NCBI GenBank assembly: GCA_030544235.1
Contig: CM060465.1
Span: 7,433,001 to 7,497,000, forward strand
DNA length: 64,000 nucleotides
Source: Lepturacanthus savala
Lineage: Eukaryota > Chordata > Actinopteri > Scombriformes > Trichiuridae
Reading direction: 5' to 3'
Part shown: piece after piece, positions 11,291-23,910 of the stretch
Numbering within the stretch: position 1 is the first letter of the stretch
Layout of the letters: the number at the start of each line of letters is the position of its first letter
Notes under the pieces: generated by a model
Databases searched by the model: none
The model's input: the letters and a program-made list of their open reading frames with translations, nothing else
Told to the model about the DNA's origin: nothing
Translations under genes and position numbers: made by a program

Positions 11291-13370
11291 ATACTTGCAA
11301 GAGACTGATTCACTTATATGCAAAACTCCCAGAACCTGTGTTTCAGAGGAGGGGCACTTTTAGTGATGCTGGTATGCTGAGGCATGGCTGTGTGTGAACG
11401 TCCATGTGGGAGCTGCTCCTCGCCCCTATGGTGAGCGACTATCAGGAGTGAGAAAAGCAGGGGGTAAGAAGACTGACGCAAGGTAGCATTTGCAATTGGG
11501 AGGTTTTGGTTTCAGGCTCTCCAGTCATCAATCATCCCGAGCCTATTCTGTTCTTTGACAGCTCACTACAAGGCTTGACATTTAACACTCACGACCCTGG
11601 ACCAGGCTGCGCTTGAAGACCAGAGACTTCAGAAAACACAAAAAATTGAATAGAATGACACTCCCCCCTCCCCTTCCCTCCTTCTTCAATAAGTGGTAGA
11701 ACTGAGGCAAAGCAGATACAAATTAATAATTCCCATCTGCAATGCACTTCACTCTGGTGAAATTACTGCTCAAGGCCCTGTGTCCCCCCTTTGCCCTGTA
11801 CTCTGACACACACAAAAGAGCTAAATGAGAAAGTCAAGAGGCCTCTAGGCCTATTACACTAAATGTGAGTATGTTTTTTCATGTGCAGACGGACTCGAGA
11901 ACTTTGTTAGAGGCGGCTTACAGAGTCGCACAACTCACGAAATCATTAGTGGTTTTCGAAAAAACGGGAGGCCCAAAGATACTTTTGTAGCTTAATGTTT
12001 CAGTTTAGCAATGCATCGTGATGGAATTTGGATTAATTGTACGCATTTTAAATTTATGAGGGAAGCATTTCTCTATCCTTAAGCTGCCTCTAAAATTGCA
12101 TTCATTCAAATTTTCAAAGTGGAAATGAGCTTACGCTTTGTGACCACATTTGTTTTTTTCCCTCCTTTTTGGGTCAGTAGGTCGCTGCGAACAGAGTAAT
12201 AACATTGGGGAGTAAAAAAACACACCACTCTGATAAGAACATGACATGACCTGACGTCTCCTGAACAACGCGGTGCAGTCTACGGCCTGTGAAATACTAG
12301 ATTTACCAAATTTGAACTGGCTTTTTTTTCCCCCAATAAGCACAGCTGTCAGTCCAGGCATGATGCTGCCTGACCTCCCGAAAACTACAAAAACAGGTTC
12401 TGCAACATTATATAACAAACCCTATGCACCTCTAGCTCTCTCTATCACTCTCACTCACACACACATCTGTGACCCATGATAACTCGACAAAGAGCGTGCT
12501 TTTCATTTACAATGTTTTCTCTCAGGCCCAGAACCCTCCATGTCTTTCTTCTTTTATGGATTTAGTCCATGGACACCGATAACATCTCCTGAACATCAGC
12601 CATATCCATTCACTCTTATGTCAGGGAATTGATAGCTTCTTTTGGATTGTGTGAGCCACAGAAAAAAAAAAATCTTTGTGTGTGATACGCTCCACTCGCT
12701 GCATACTAAACATGTTGCCAGACAACTGGTCATGTCTTAACTGTGAAACTGGCAACTATTGTTCATGTGGCTATTGAACATGCCTCTAATGACTCCAAGG
12801 GCAACCTTTCATCTTGCACAAGGTGCTGGGGCTCTTAAACTGTTTAATATGTTCTGTAAGGCCTCTGAATATTATAAAATACACCAAGTCTTTAAACAAT
12901 TAGAGAACTATGAACAAACTTTTAAGTAAAAAATATGTTTTGCATCGTTTTTACTGAATCGTCCCATGTACTCCTGTAGTATGTGACTTGAGTGTCTCTT
13001 GAGAATTTCCGTCAATCTCGTTAATTTGAGCCGCGTGCACAACAGGCGAGGCGTGTCGTACAGACGATTGGTCGTGATGTCATCATAGAAAACCTCTTTT
13101 CTGAGAAAGATTCATCAGATTATGACCAAAGCAAAGCCTTTCTTGCAACACTCCGCTGGCTGCACCATATGGTTGGGTCCTAAAGCCACGGGTGGAGGGT
13201 TTAATGACAGAGCGGATGTGCGGCGCACATGCCGAGGGATGTTGGGGGAAGGGCTAAAAAAACACTCATCAAGTCTTTGGCCTGGAAAGGCTGCACAAGG
13301 TCAGCTGTGCGGGCGGGGGCAGGGTGAGGGAGCCAGACACATGTCTATAACAAAAGGCAGGTGACTGGAA
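11291..13370. other. Candidate conserved non-coding cluster
   Basis: Repeat-poor, mixed-composition DNA. The most suggestive patches are about 11500-11640, 11800-12120 (AAGAGGCCTCTAGGCCTATT, then CGAAATCATTAGTGG and GGATTAATTGTACGC), 12590-12830 and 13000-13360. ATTA cores typical of homeodomain sites are present. No splice-bounded coding exon stands out and the short open frames are unrecognised. Regulatory function is inferred from texture only. Confidence 0.3.
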
Positions 13371-14720
13371 CTCAACTTTGAGGAATAGAAAGTGCAAAAT
13401 TAGATATTTTAACATTTAGTATCCTTCAAAATGCTTTTCATTTATTTAGCATTTTAGCATTCAAATGTTCACGAAATCCAAGAGGAGGATAGTATAGGCA
13501 TATCACCAAAATATAGTGACGTGGAGATCCAATCCGCTTGGCAAATATGCACAGCTGCCAGTGTGGGGTGTAGGGATGAGTAAACAAAGATGGACTCATA
13601 ATTAATGTTTACTAAGGCTGATGCAACTGCATGACATTTCTACTGCTGCACGACTTGTCCGCTGACCATAAATGATCTCTATAAACACTTAGTTTGACAT
13701 CCCCTCCTTTTCGGGAGCCTCGGACAGTGTTTGAACACGGATTCTTAATTCTCCCGCAAATTGTAGCTGCCTGAACCCGCCTCACTCCAGCGGCTGCATC
13801 GATCCGACGTGGGGGGGAATGAATAAAAATCATTTGTAGCGGAAAACTGAGGTTCAATTTGACTACTTTCTGAATCTCTGCCCTCCAAACATCATGAATA
13901 TTTATCTTTTAAATCCCAAAGTTGCGGAGGTAGTAGAATCCGCTTGCTTTTTGTTCTTTTTCTACTATGGACACAGCTTTAGATAATATTAGCACTGTGG
14001 TGGTGAGGTGGGACATGGAGGAGTAAGAAGACCGGGCAAATGATTGATGGAGTTGTGGATGGTCTATAAAGGTCTGCAAAGAGTGCTCCAAGATAATCAG
14101 AGAAAAGGGTGTCCGCAGGCGTCAAAAGAACCCCCCAACCCCCTCACCCCCCAACATGCACGCAAACATACGCATGTGCACACACGGCAACTCGAGAGAG
14201 ACAAGACGACCACTTCCTAATTATTAAGCAGACACAAGCACTGATGATGAAATTCTGAAGGTTGGGCGTAACAAGAGGCACCTTACAAGGGTCATGACCT
14301 TTTTCTTGCTGGGTGTTTTGTTCTTCGTACCCCCCCCCCTTCCTGCTGCAACATCACCTTCCCACCTTTGTGTTCGCTGGGGGGCAGGTGAGCGGGAGGT
14401 GGGGAGGGGAGTTGTGTTACATCCCTGTTTATCTGTTCATGACCTCTAGCCGGCAATTCTGCACTTGATAAGAGGAGGGCTCGCCTCATAATGTGCACGG
14501 CAGCTGATATCAGCCCTGTATCCTTGTGAAATTGATTACCGAGGCCCAGGGAGCGTGCAGAATATAATAAATAGAGATGACACATAAGGCACACATGGAC
14601 TTGTAGGCTGATGGGTAACACCGCCTCAGCAATTACCTGCTACCCACTTAAAACAGGGGTCATGGAGGGCAGGCTGGCAGTGGAAGGAGTTATGGTTATT
14701 TCTTATTTTCTCTGCAGGGT
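13371..14720. other. Candidate conserved non-coding cluster with C/G runs
   Basis: An AT-rich start gives way to mixed sequence at about 13580-13860 and 14430-14660. The second contains ACTTGATAAGAGGAGGGC and TGAAATTGATTACCGAGGCC, with GATA-like and ATTA cores. Between them lie CCCCCAACCCCC-like stretches (about 14130-14155) and a poly-C at 14331-14339. A candidate enhancer region; no gene recognised. Confidence 0.3.
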
Positions 14721-15242
14721 GAGACACTTGGTGAAACGCCCCTCTCCCTCTCTCTGTCTCTTCCTCTGCAAATATGTATGTGTGTGCAAGGAAGTGGATG
14801 TGTGAAAAGACAAGAAAAGTCAAGAGAGTTGAAAATATGTGAAATTTGGATGTGCAATGTTGTATATATAACTACAAAAATGACAGAAGTCATTAATAAT
14901 AACCAGAAATTTGATAAGAATGAGTTTTTGTGGGAAAATTGCTCTGAAACTTGGCTCATTTCTCACCATTACTAACAGATAAATGTGTTGTTTATTGATT
15001 TATTAATTTATTTTTGGATTTTGTACAGATATTCATATCATTCATTCTTCATATTGCGTTTGTTTCTGTCAGCCACACTCATTGACATTACTCATTACAA
15101 TAGACCTGTATTATCATTATCATCATTAGTAATAGCACACAAAATGTACACTATGATCCATTTGTGCATTCCTGGTCGGTATTTCATTTCATTTCTCACT
15201 TTGAATATATTTCACATAGTTGTTATTGCATATTTCTTTTTT
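14721..15242. other. AT-rich non-genic DNA
   Basis: Pyrimidine-rich at the left, then AT-rich, ending in a T run at 15236-15246. Nothing recognised. Confidence 0.5.
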
Positions 15243-15244
15243 TT

Positions 15245-15450
15245 TTGAAGGTCCCATATTTTACACTTTTCCTGGGTTTTATTTGAAGTTGTCGTAGCTA
15301 TAAGATATATTTGTGGATTTATTTACTAAAGATCAACTCAAAATAATGTTAAATCTTCTGTCTTAATATTATCACTGGAGTGCTACAAAGACCAATTCGT
15401 GAGAGGTGGGTTGTAACTGTATAGTTGTGACAAGTTGTAAGATCTGTGAT
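15245..15450. mobile_element. Family B element fragment, copy 2
   Basis: Begins TTGAAGGTCCCATATTTTAC and continues with TTTTCCTGGGTTTTATTTGA. This matches the reverse complement of the right end of the element at 39309-40054 (AGGTCCCATATCGTAC, TTTTCCTGGG). It also aligns loosely with the left part of 10076-10430, including GATATATTTGT. The right end decays without a recognisable terminus, so the boundary is approximate. Confidence 0.55.
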
Positions 15451-16767
15451 TTTTCAAGTGGGATTTCCCACTACCATTATGCCGTTACCATTTTTCTCAA
15501 TGGTTTTGGCTCATTTTCCAGATTGGGAATGAATCTTCTCAAAACAACAACCACTGGGCACTTGTTCACAACAGATTTGAATTTCTCATTCCTTCCAACA
15601 AATTGCAAATCCCTTATCACAATCTTTGCAAATGAGTAAGTACAATTGTCAACAGTTTGCATAATTACCAATTGGCTTGCTGCTCAAAATGATTATGTTG
15701 CTTCTCAGTCGAATAGTTGCACCCTCCAAAACATGTCAACATAATTTGTATGGTTTAATGAGCATTGGACTTTAGAATCAAATGTCTCTGCTTGCTGCTC
15801 TCTTGTGGTGACATCACACCAGATCAATGTAGTGGATGGTTGTGGCAAAACAGATTTTTCCCATTTTACATTGCAAAGGAGAATATCAGGTAAAATATTT
15901 AACCAGACAAACAGGAGCATAAAGACATCCAGTGAGATGAAGGCTTTACAGTGGAACTCCTGCTTTACTTTGTTACTGTAGCTGATACATTATTTCCTTG
16001 TTTTGGCATTAATTCATTTTTGCATAACAGTGTGCTGAGTATGTTTTCAGTTGATTGTTGTATAGCACTTACTTTACATGACTAAAAGTAGAGTAATAAT
16101 TTCCAGCAGTGTATGTGCAAAGGTTGACATGAAAACTTCTACTGCATAAAGCATAATTTCAATTTGATACACACTGGTATGCAGTTAATTCTAGTATAGT
16201 AACCATTTAGTGTCAATGAAGACAGAGTGAAATGTGGATATGAGGGATATCTCCAGGTTCTACTGCCATTCTGTCAAATATATCTAAATATTTTGACCAG
16301 AATTATTTGTATACTGCTAAAAGAAGTCTTCATTTTGGCACCATCGACTTTCCCTAGAACATTTTTTAGTCTGTATGCATAAGTTAACTATTTTTGGGTG
16401 CGATATGACCTTTTGCAGGTGAGTTATGGTATTGTGCTGAACCATATAGGCTATTCTGGCACATGAAGCTTTGGGAATGTGATGAACCAAAACAATTTAG
16501 AATAACTGTAAAAGCCTTTTAGTGAAGTGAATGGGTGCCAAAGCTCCAGGCTTGTCCCTTCACATGACCCCCACCAACAGGCCTATAGGGCAATTCAATC
16601 ATGAGGGCTCTTAAAGATGTAACTGTGCTGGAGAAGTTTTCCAATTGGTGCATTCACATCAGTGCATTTGGATATTTAGTGACATTAATGACATAATGGT
16701 AGTATGTTATGAAATCAGAGGTTAGATTTTGTTAGAGGTGATATTTTTACCTTTAATTTATTTATTT
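15451..16767. other. Non-genic, AT-rich DNA
   Basis: Unique AT-rich sequence. The ORFs are short and overlap on opposite strands (15406-15671). A balanced patch lies at about 16480-16620. Nothing recognised. Confidence 0.45.
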
Positions 16768-16807
16768 AGACAGACAGACAGACATATAGACAGATAGACA
16801 GATAGAC

Positions 16808-16841
<34 letters not shown>

Positions 16842-16848
16842 ACAGACA
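16768..16848. repeat. Compound (GACA)n/(GATA)n microsatellite
   Basis: GACA repeats at the left pass through alternating GATA-GACA into an uninterrupted run of about eight GATA units (16809-16840), then AACAGACAG. This is the classic compound structure of vertebrate GATA/GACA satellites and is probably length-polymorphic. Confidence 0.97.
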
Positions 16849-18010
16849 GTTGGCAGTGTCATTATCAGCAGTAATTATCATCACTGTAAAAATATGACTT
16901 TCAATATCTCACAACAATATCTCATAACATTTACACTTGAGACATATTCCTAATCATCTTTAATGTGCATGCCCTTTATTATGCCACCAGCCATCACGTA
17001 ACTGTTCCCACTGCGAGAACACAATCACACAGTCTAATCGACTGCATTTCATTTGTTGTTTTCTCTACTTTTTTTCTCATCGCCAATGTGTCAGCTGCAC
17101 AATGGGTGGTATGTGATTGAATATGTCATGACTTGTTAATATTCCATCAGCATGCATTTATCAGTTGTATTGATCTTTAGCAAATAGTATAAGCAATAGC
17201 AACTGATATGTCATATAGGGGTACATTTTGACTGTGCTTCAAATCTGAATAAATAGAAAACATTTTTGAATACATCTTAGTTCTAATTGTTTTGTATTTA
17301 TGAACAAATAAAACAATATTATAATATATGTCTGTCTAGCCACTAACAGTAAGAAGTTATAATTTTGTACAGAATAAAAGTTTAAAGATGTGTAAAAATA
17401 CAAAAAAATGGATAAAAAACACACATACACAGGGTTATAAAAACTGTCCAACCTGTTATGATGGCACAGCAGCTCAAAAAGGAGAGAATGTAAATTTCTT
17501 TGTAAAATTTAAACACTTTCTCAAATCTGTAATGCTGTGCTTATCCAAATTATTAGTTAATAATAATAATAAATGAATCCAATTAATTATCCAAATCCGA
17601 CGGGCATGTGCCCTAACATTTGCTTTGCTCGCTCCTCTGATAACTCAACTCAAGAGCCAGATGTCCAAACATTAAATACATTCATCCGGTTAAAGATAGT
17701 TAAAAGTTTATCATAAAATCGTGGCTTAAAGTTTAAAAAAAAATTAATTCATGACATCTTCAGGTTGACAACCATGGCACTAGCATTAATTTGTAGATTT
17801 TAATCTGGATGAGTTACATTTTGGGCCTAGAGAAATCACACACATTTCAGTTGATTATGTTCTTGCAAAATTAATTGGCATAAGAAAAAAAAAACATATC
17901 TATTCATGGAACTATTCACTAAAATTTCCATCTGGGATGTCTTAGCGAACATGGTACATAATGTATGCATGGTTCATTTCAAAAACAGGCACTCCAGTTG
18001 CTTAATGTTA
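16849..18010. other. AT-rich non-genic DNA
   Basis: AT-rich throughout, with short A runs and an AATAATAATAA stretch near 17561-17573. No feature recognised. Confidence 0.5.
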
Positions 18011-19227
18011 GCATAAAGCAGCCCATGTAGATGTGCTGCTCGCCGTTTCAATGAAGAAATCTGAATGGCTGTAAGCTGCCAGGCAAACCTTTATATCTAT
18101 TTGTTCCACTTGTCTGGCTCTCAATGAGTTTAATCAGCTGAGAAGAAGCCGTGAGGGGGGTGTTGCCTTGCCCGCCCATACATTAGAGAGCCCCCCCCCC
18201 CCCTTTTTTTGCGCCGCACACTCACACACTCAAACACACACAACCCCACAAGCCCCATTCTCTGTGCATCGATGTGAGAGTTGAGGGTCTCCCTCTCCCC
18301 TGTTGCCTCGCGGATTATCAAGTACACTTCAATTACTGCCGATCGATACACTTCTGGCTGCAAAAGGGAGTGTGAGGGAAATTAGACAGACTTTGGGTAT
18401 GGCTGTGACTACAAAGCAATGGATTAACACTGATATGCATCTCTTCATTTACATCAGGAACGGGCCCATTCTCCATCAGCATACTGCACTCTCCTCTGAA
18501 CGGACACACATTCACATAGGCTTTAAGGAGACTTTTTGAAAGATTGCTTCTTTAAGTGCTGGGCAAGGTGAGGGCAAGTCTGTCATATACTGTAAGGAGG
18601 ATTAAAGCCTACTGTCGTGTCGCTAGTGGAAGAGAGCCACTGTAACCAGCCGAATACAAGAAAAGAGGTCTTGTGTAGAAGCGAAATGTCATCACGATAA
18701 TAACACGTCTTCAAGAGGTGTCTTGTGTTGCGTGTTGTGGCCTAAATTGGCTCATTAAATGATTAAAGACCCGGTAATCCCAGAGTGTTTCGCCCCTAAG
18801 ATTTATAATCCAGCCAGTTTCAAACATTCGCTGTAAAAGAGAAGAAAGGAGCATTTCCACTACTTGAAAACGTGTGTCAGCAGATAATACAATGGTTGGC
18901 GCTGGTAGGAAATAATGCCACAGCACTTGTCCTCCTAAACGGAGAGGAAAGGGAAATGAATGCAGTACTGTGGAAGGGGATAAAAAAGAAGTAAAAGTGT
19001 AGGAAGAGATAAGCAGTGGCTGTATCCCCCCGAGGCGGGCTGTGAAGGTCTCCCAAGCACGGCCCCTGCCTCTGAACCCCCTCCAGGTCATCTGCCCTCA
19101 CTCTCCCCACCCTTCCTCTCTACAGAGGCAGTAAAAACACTCCAACACCTGGGTTCCCCCCTCTGTTCTGCACAAGCTACAGTAACACACGTCTATTACT
19201 ACACACTTCATCAGCAGACAACACAAG

Positions 19228-19228
<1 letters not shown>
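18011..19228. other. Candidate conserved non-coding cluster with poly-C/poly-T
   Basis: Mixed-composition DNA broken by C13T7 at 18191-18210. Suggestive patches are about 18030-18140 (GGCTGTAAGCTGCCAGGC, then GAGTTTAATCAGCTGAG), 18290-18530 and 18720-18850 (CTCATTAAATGATTAAAG). The open frames of 60-126 codons overlap on both strands and have no domain that I recognise. A regulatory role is inferred. Confidence 0.3.

Positions 19229-19326
<98 letters not shown>
19229..19326. repeat. (TC)n-(AC)n microsatellite
   Basis: A short CTCTCTCTC start followed by an almost perfect AC run of about 85 bases, ending ATACAC. The valine/cysteine-rich minus-strand frame across it is an artefact. Confidence 0.98.
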
Positions 19327-19567
19327 AGAAAGAGGGAGTGTTTTGTGATGAGGGCTTGACATGAAAACAAAATCCTGTCTCAAATAGGTTATTGTGAAGG
19401 CCAAGTTATAATGACTGCCATTACAACATCTGTAAAGAGATTATTATTGACTGACCTTCAAACATTCCTAAAACATAATGTCATCAATGTTCTCTTTTTA
19501 TTTGAGAGTTAAAAGGCTACAGGGTTTAATCTGAACATTCAGAAATCATATGCACATTCTAAATATA
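19327..19567. other. Non-genic spacer
   Basis: AT-rich sequence, nothing recognised. Confidence 0.4.
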
Positions 19568-19732
19568 TTTACTCAAGCACAATTTTGTATGTAATATGTG
19601 AGTATTTCCATATGATGCGACTTTATATTTACACACCACTACATTTATCTGACAGTTTTAGTCATTTTTCAGTCATTTTTATAACAAGCTTTTTATAATA
19701 CAACACATTGTAAAAGATGAAACCAGTGGTTT
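19568..19732 (+). repeat. AGTAC/ACTTAAG-rich dispersed fish repeat, copy 2
   Basis: Starts near TACTCAAGCACAATTTTG and contains GAGTATTTCCATATGATGC and CACTACATTTATCTGACAG. It matches the reverse complement of 8681-8985 in its shared part and lies in the opposite orientation. The copy is diverged and its ends are not defined by visible target duplications. Confidence 0.5.
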
Positions 19733-20190
19733 ACAATATTTTTGTTATTTTGACATCTTATGAAATACAGTGTTTAGTTGGGGTCAGGTTACACATCTCT
19801 ATGAGTTGTTAGACCCACCAAAGTAGTGCAAAACTCAAATATTAAGGAGTCTAAAAAGTGAAAACAGATTTGTGTATCAGAGCTTTGTTTTTGCTTCTTT
19901 CCTCCCATCATTAATCATCTTATGATTATTATGATATGTGGCACAAACATCATCATCTGCTTTTCTGAAGCTGGTGTGGCTCAAACAAGTTTGTTGCAAT
20001 CCCAGTGATTTGTCTGTCACCACAGCTGCGTCACAGGCCCCCTGAACCCCATCCCCACCTCTCATCTCGGGTCAGAGTCACATTACTCATTACTACTACA
20101 AGTTTATTTATTTTTTAATGTCCAAAATGGCCTTCTCCAAATAAAGATGCATCTCTCATTGAAAGCTCCTCACTCCAACAACATGAGTTG
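19733..20190. other. Non-genic DNA
   Basis: AT-rich to mixed; nothing recognised. Confidence 0.45.
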
Positions 20191-20202
20191 CCCCCCCCCC
20201 CC

Positions 20203-20247
<45 letters not shown>
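20191..20247. repeat. Poly-C plus (CA)n microsatellite
   Basis: Fifteen C residues (20191-20205) run directly into a CA repeat reaching 20247. Open frames on both strands that span this tract (poly-His/Thr or poly-Val/Cys) are artefacts. Confidence 0.98.
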
Positions 20248-20250
<3 letters not shown>

Positions 20251-21300
20251 CCCCCTCCCTTCCCACCGCAATCTGTCCTGCCAGCTCCCACGGTTTGTCT
20301 TTGGAAGTGATCCGTCCCCAAGCATTGAGCAGAGCCACTTCATGTTCACATCGGCCCCAGAGGCATTCCTGCCTGCCCACTACTCTTGCTTTCTTTTGTC
20401 AGCCAAATGGATACCAATTAAATCAACTGTTCTCCAATTAGAATTTGGAAGAATCTATCTTGTTCAGCACTCGAAATCCCACTGCTTGACTTCTTTCTCT
20501 CATGTAGCTCCTTTCCTGGAATCAGTTACAGAGAAAATGAGACTAGTTATTTCCTGCAATAGGATACTCCTGGGTTTCTTTGTCGTTTCCTTTTTTTCTG
20601 TTTGTTCAATATGTTAATAGTGCATTTAGTCAAATGTTTTTGGGAGCGTACACAGGGGACATTATTATGGTGCACGTTAGGTCAAGGGCAATGGTCACTT
20701 CTGGAATAACGACTCAGGACTTTGTTGCAAAGAATCCTCAAGCAAATCATTAACAGTGGCAATTCTTGTTTTAAACTGCAGCTCCCGTCTTTTGACTGTG
20801 CCATTCTGTGCGAACAAAACTAATTTCTGCCCCTCAGAAATGTACCTGAACACACTGAGGCCACTATTTGATTAATACAAGGAGGGGCATATCTTAATCT
20901 ACACAGACAGCAAATGGCTTGGACTTCAGCCACGTCATTATTGCCTACTTGTCGTGTTCAGAAAGTATGCCCCATTGTGTTTCATATGACCAGGCAACAC
21001 CCCCTCCTGCCACTTGAAATCACATCCAGCTAAACAAACCAGCCGGCCGGGCTTCCTGTGGAGCAGCGATTCAAATCCCAGGCACTGATTCAGGCCTCTG
21101 CAGCAGCGTGCGGCGTGCCACCGTCCACATGTGAACCTCTCCCTCTCCTCCACCATCATATTAACGCGCTGCAAGATTCTCACATCCTTACTTGGCTTAC
21201 ATCGCTTCCCATTGTTTACATCAGCCTGTTGTAATCAACCCCCCGTGGTGAGAAATACCAATCAAGTTCTCAACGCGACGTAAAAACAATGGAGCTGATT
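20248..21300. other. Candidate conserved non-coding cluster
   Basis: Repeat-poor mixed DNA, with suggestive patches at about 20690-20940 and 20980-21240 (GGGCTTCCTGTGGAGCAGCG, CTGCAGCAGCGTGCGGCG). Several open frames of 60-150 codons cross it, none with a recognisable domain. Treated as probable regulatory or neutral DNA. Confidence 0.28.
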
Positions 21301-22250
21301 TTGCTGGTGATTTATTGAAAAATAAATTGTGCTGATGTAACAGGGATAGAGTTTTATCAGCAGAGCAGTAAAGTCAGGGATGGCTAATGTGGTGATTCCC
21401 TTCATTTAGAGAATGAAGGTAATTATATTTATCTGGGAGCAGTAATATCAAATCACAAAAGGGTAAATGTGTGTGATTGTCAGGAGACTGTTATAATCAA
21501 TATGACTTATTCAGCTGTTATGAGAATGGCTAATATGTAAATAGTGTTGCTTGGACACTTATAGTTTTGGATATTTGACGGCCCCCTACTTTTACTTTGT
21601 TATGCTTATCTGCTTTAAGAATGGCAGCTTATTGTGTGTGAACAAAGGAAGCCCTTTTATGTCCATCACTGAACAAAGATGGTAACTGACATTGTGCAAC
21701 AACACAGTGAGGGAACTGACTATTGCAAACTGTTTGCAGACTTAAGATTTTCTTGTTTTCTTCTTAAATATTTACATACTGTTCATATTCTGACCCTTTA
21801 CAGTGCTCACTCATAATCAGTTTCTTCCATAAATCTATCTCTCATTAATAAATACATTATCAATCATTAATAAGTGGGTTATTAATCCTTATGAAGACAG
21901 AGAGAAAGCATGTTCTTGATTTGTTGACGGATAAAAAATGTTGAAAAATCATGCTATATTATGGTCTGATTTAACTAAAATGTGAGCTTTCATTTAAATA
22001 AATATTGAACGCGAGGAATGCAACAACAGTTTTGATTTTTAGAATAAAATATCTAGAGCATGACATTATTTAGTCTTGATTCATATATATGCTTCATAAA
22101 GAATGTATGTATGTATAAGAAATAAACTTAAATCCAAATAAAGAACATCAGTGCAAACTAAAGATGACAAAAGACTAAAACAAACTTAAATAAGACATCA
22201 TCTAGTCTGTGATTTTACATAAACGTATTATTGCACATGGTACATTTTCA
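21301..22250. other. AT-rich non-genic DNA
   Basis: AT-rich. Nothing recognised beyond short ATGTATGTATGTA and TATATATG words near 22080-22115. Confidence 0.5.
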
Positions 22251-23400
22251 TACAATGCCCTGAATCTTATATTGTTTTGAAAAGTGCTCTTTTTTGATCA
22301 CTTTCCAACCCCTGAGCTGAACTTCCAAATGCCTACAGTCAGGAAACCATCAGAGAGAGCTCTTAATGAAGGCCATAATATAGCACTTGTTATTCCAGCT
22401 GTTGATACAGGCAGGTTACTGAGTGCATAAACACAAGGCATACATAATTTTCGCTGTTCAAAGTAGTTTGATTTATATCATTCAAAACAGAATTAATATG
22501 CATAATTTGTATCACATGGAGAACATTAGAGTGACATTTGAGTTATATCTTACTAAGTCTCTTAGTAGTCACCGCCACCCACAGTTTACAGTAAAACCTT
22601 ATTCACCATTAGGTAAATAAAGGAACAATCACAGATTTTTTTTCCTACTGACTAATTCCAGAAGAAGAAGAAAAAAAAAGAAAAACAATTAAAAGTCCCT
22701 TCCCCTTCCCATCCAGACTATTCCCACGCATTTTTTGGCAGAGTACTGCTGATGATCTCCAGAGGCTTTGCTTCTCGAGGAACTTGTCAGGAAAAGATCT
22801 ACATTTCCCAGGGATGAGTGTGGGTGAAAGTGAGAAGGAAACTGCAAGACAGAGCAGAAGTTTGAGTACAAGCCAAAAAAGCGAGAATTAAAAGTGAAAA
22901 GAGGAGCTCATGTATTGACAGGGGGCACAGATGGGGTTAAGAATTTGAGGACTGGGCTCAGGGTGCGGGGGATTTGTGATATCCACAGAGAAAGGAAAGA
23001 AAAGGCTAAACTGAATAGAGAAAAAAAAACAGAGCACCTATCTGTCAGTGATTTCAAACTGACTTTTGTATGTTAAAAGAAGTGATGGCATTAAGGAACC
23101 AAGGGAGAAATATAGATCCTTTAATATCACTTTTGTTCTTCAAACTGTGACCCACAGAACACAAGTGCATTCCTAATCAGTTTAACCCTGTTATAGTGGT
23201 TCAACTCTGCAGTTTCACATGATGTCTGGCTGACAGCAGTGCCAGGCCCACTCCAGAGTCAGTGTGGCCTGGAGCCCGGGCCAGGGCAAAAGCCCCGACC
23301 TCAGAGGCATACTGACCTGGCAGGGGGACACCTCTCATGGCATTTTGACATTGGGTTCAGAGACAATAGAAATCTCTCCAACGGCATCTTATAGACTCCT
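22251..23400. other. Non-genic DNA with two candidate conserved patches
   Basis: A compact patch at about 22300-22420 (GAGCTCTTAATGAAGGCC) and a GC-richer one at about 23210-23400 (GGCCTGGAGCCCGGGCCAGG) stand out from their AT-rich or purine-rich surroundings. An A/G-rich tract occupies 22661-22687. No coding signal. Confidence 0.28.
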
Positions 23401-23558
23401 CAACCTGCCACTATTATGATATTATCCTTATTCAAATGAGGGTTCATATCTATTGTTTTTTGATTTGTCTTCAGTGACATTTTGTTGATGGACTGGGTCA
23501 GTTCTATGAGTGATGGGTCACAAGCTGACACAAAACTGGTTTCCTCGGCTTTTCAAAC

Positions 23559-23587
23559 ACAAACACACACAACACACACACACACAC
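23559..23587. repeat. Short interrupted (CA)n
   Basis: A short CA-rich tract, CACAAACACACACAACACAC followed by more CA units. Confidence 0.85.
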
Positions 23588-23747
23588 CATGCCTGTTTGC
23601 TTTATCTCTTGAAATGAGGCAGCAAATAGACAGATGAGTGACTGAAACAGATATCCAACTGGACAACTAAGAATATTTATGGCTGAATTTATCAGGTTGC
23701 AGTGGTAAAACAAATATCGTATGATCTCATATAATTTCTACATACTG

Positions 23748-23748
<1 letters not shown>

Positions 23749-23797
<49 letters not shown>
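23749..23797. repeat. (AT)n microsatellite
   Basis: About 49 bases of alternating AT, directly followed by the palindromic segment at 23797-23828. An isoleucine/tyrosine-rich frame crossing it is an artefact. Confidence 0.98.
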
Positions 23798-23799
<2 letters not shown>

Positions 23800-23803
23800 T
23801 GCA

Positions 23804-23821
23804 TATGCTATATATAGCATA
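23804..23821. repeat. 18-bp perfect palindrome beside (AT)n
   Basis: TATGCTATATATAGCATA equals its own reverse complement. It is extended outward by GCATG at the left and CATGC at the right, with mismatches. With the adjoining AT tract it is a likely site of cruciform or hairpin formation. Confidence 0.85.
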
Positions 23822-23910
23822 CACATGCTGTACTTTGAGTGCAATGGAAAAAAAATACACCAAGAATTTCAACTTAATGTTTGGTCATTTCCTTATGAAT
23901 CATAGCCTAA

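Noticed and set aside
19098..20617. Open frames of 68-156 codons across the AC repeat (19.2 kb) and the poly-C/CA tract (20.2 kb)
   Set aside because: Simple repeats inflate the frames; both strands are open at once and flanking residues match nothing.
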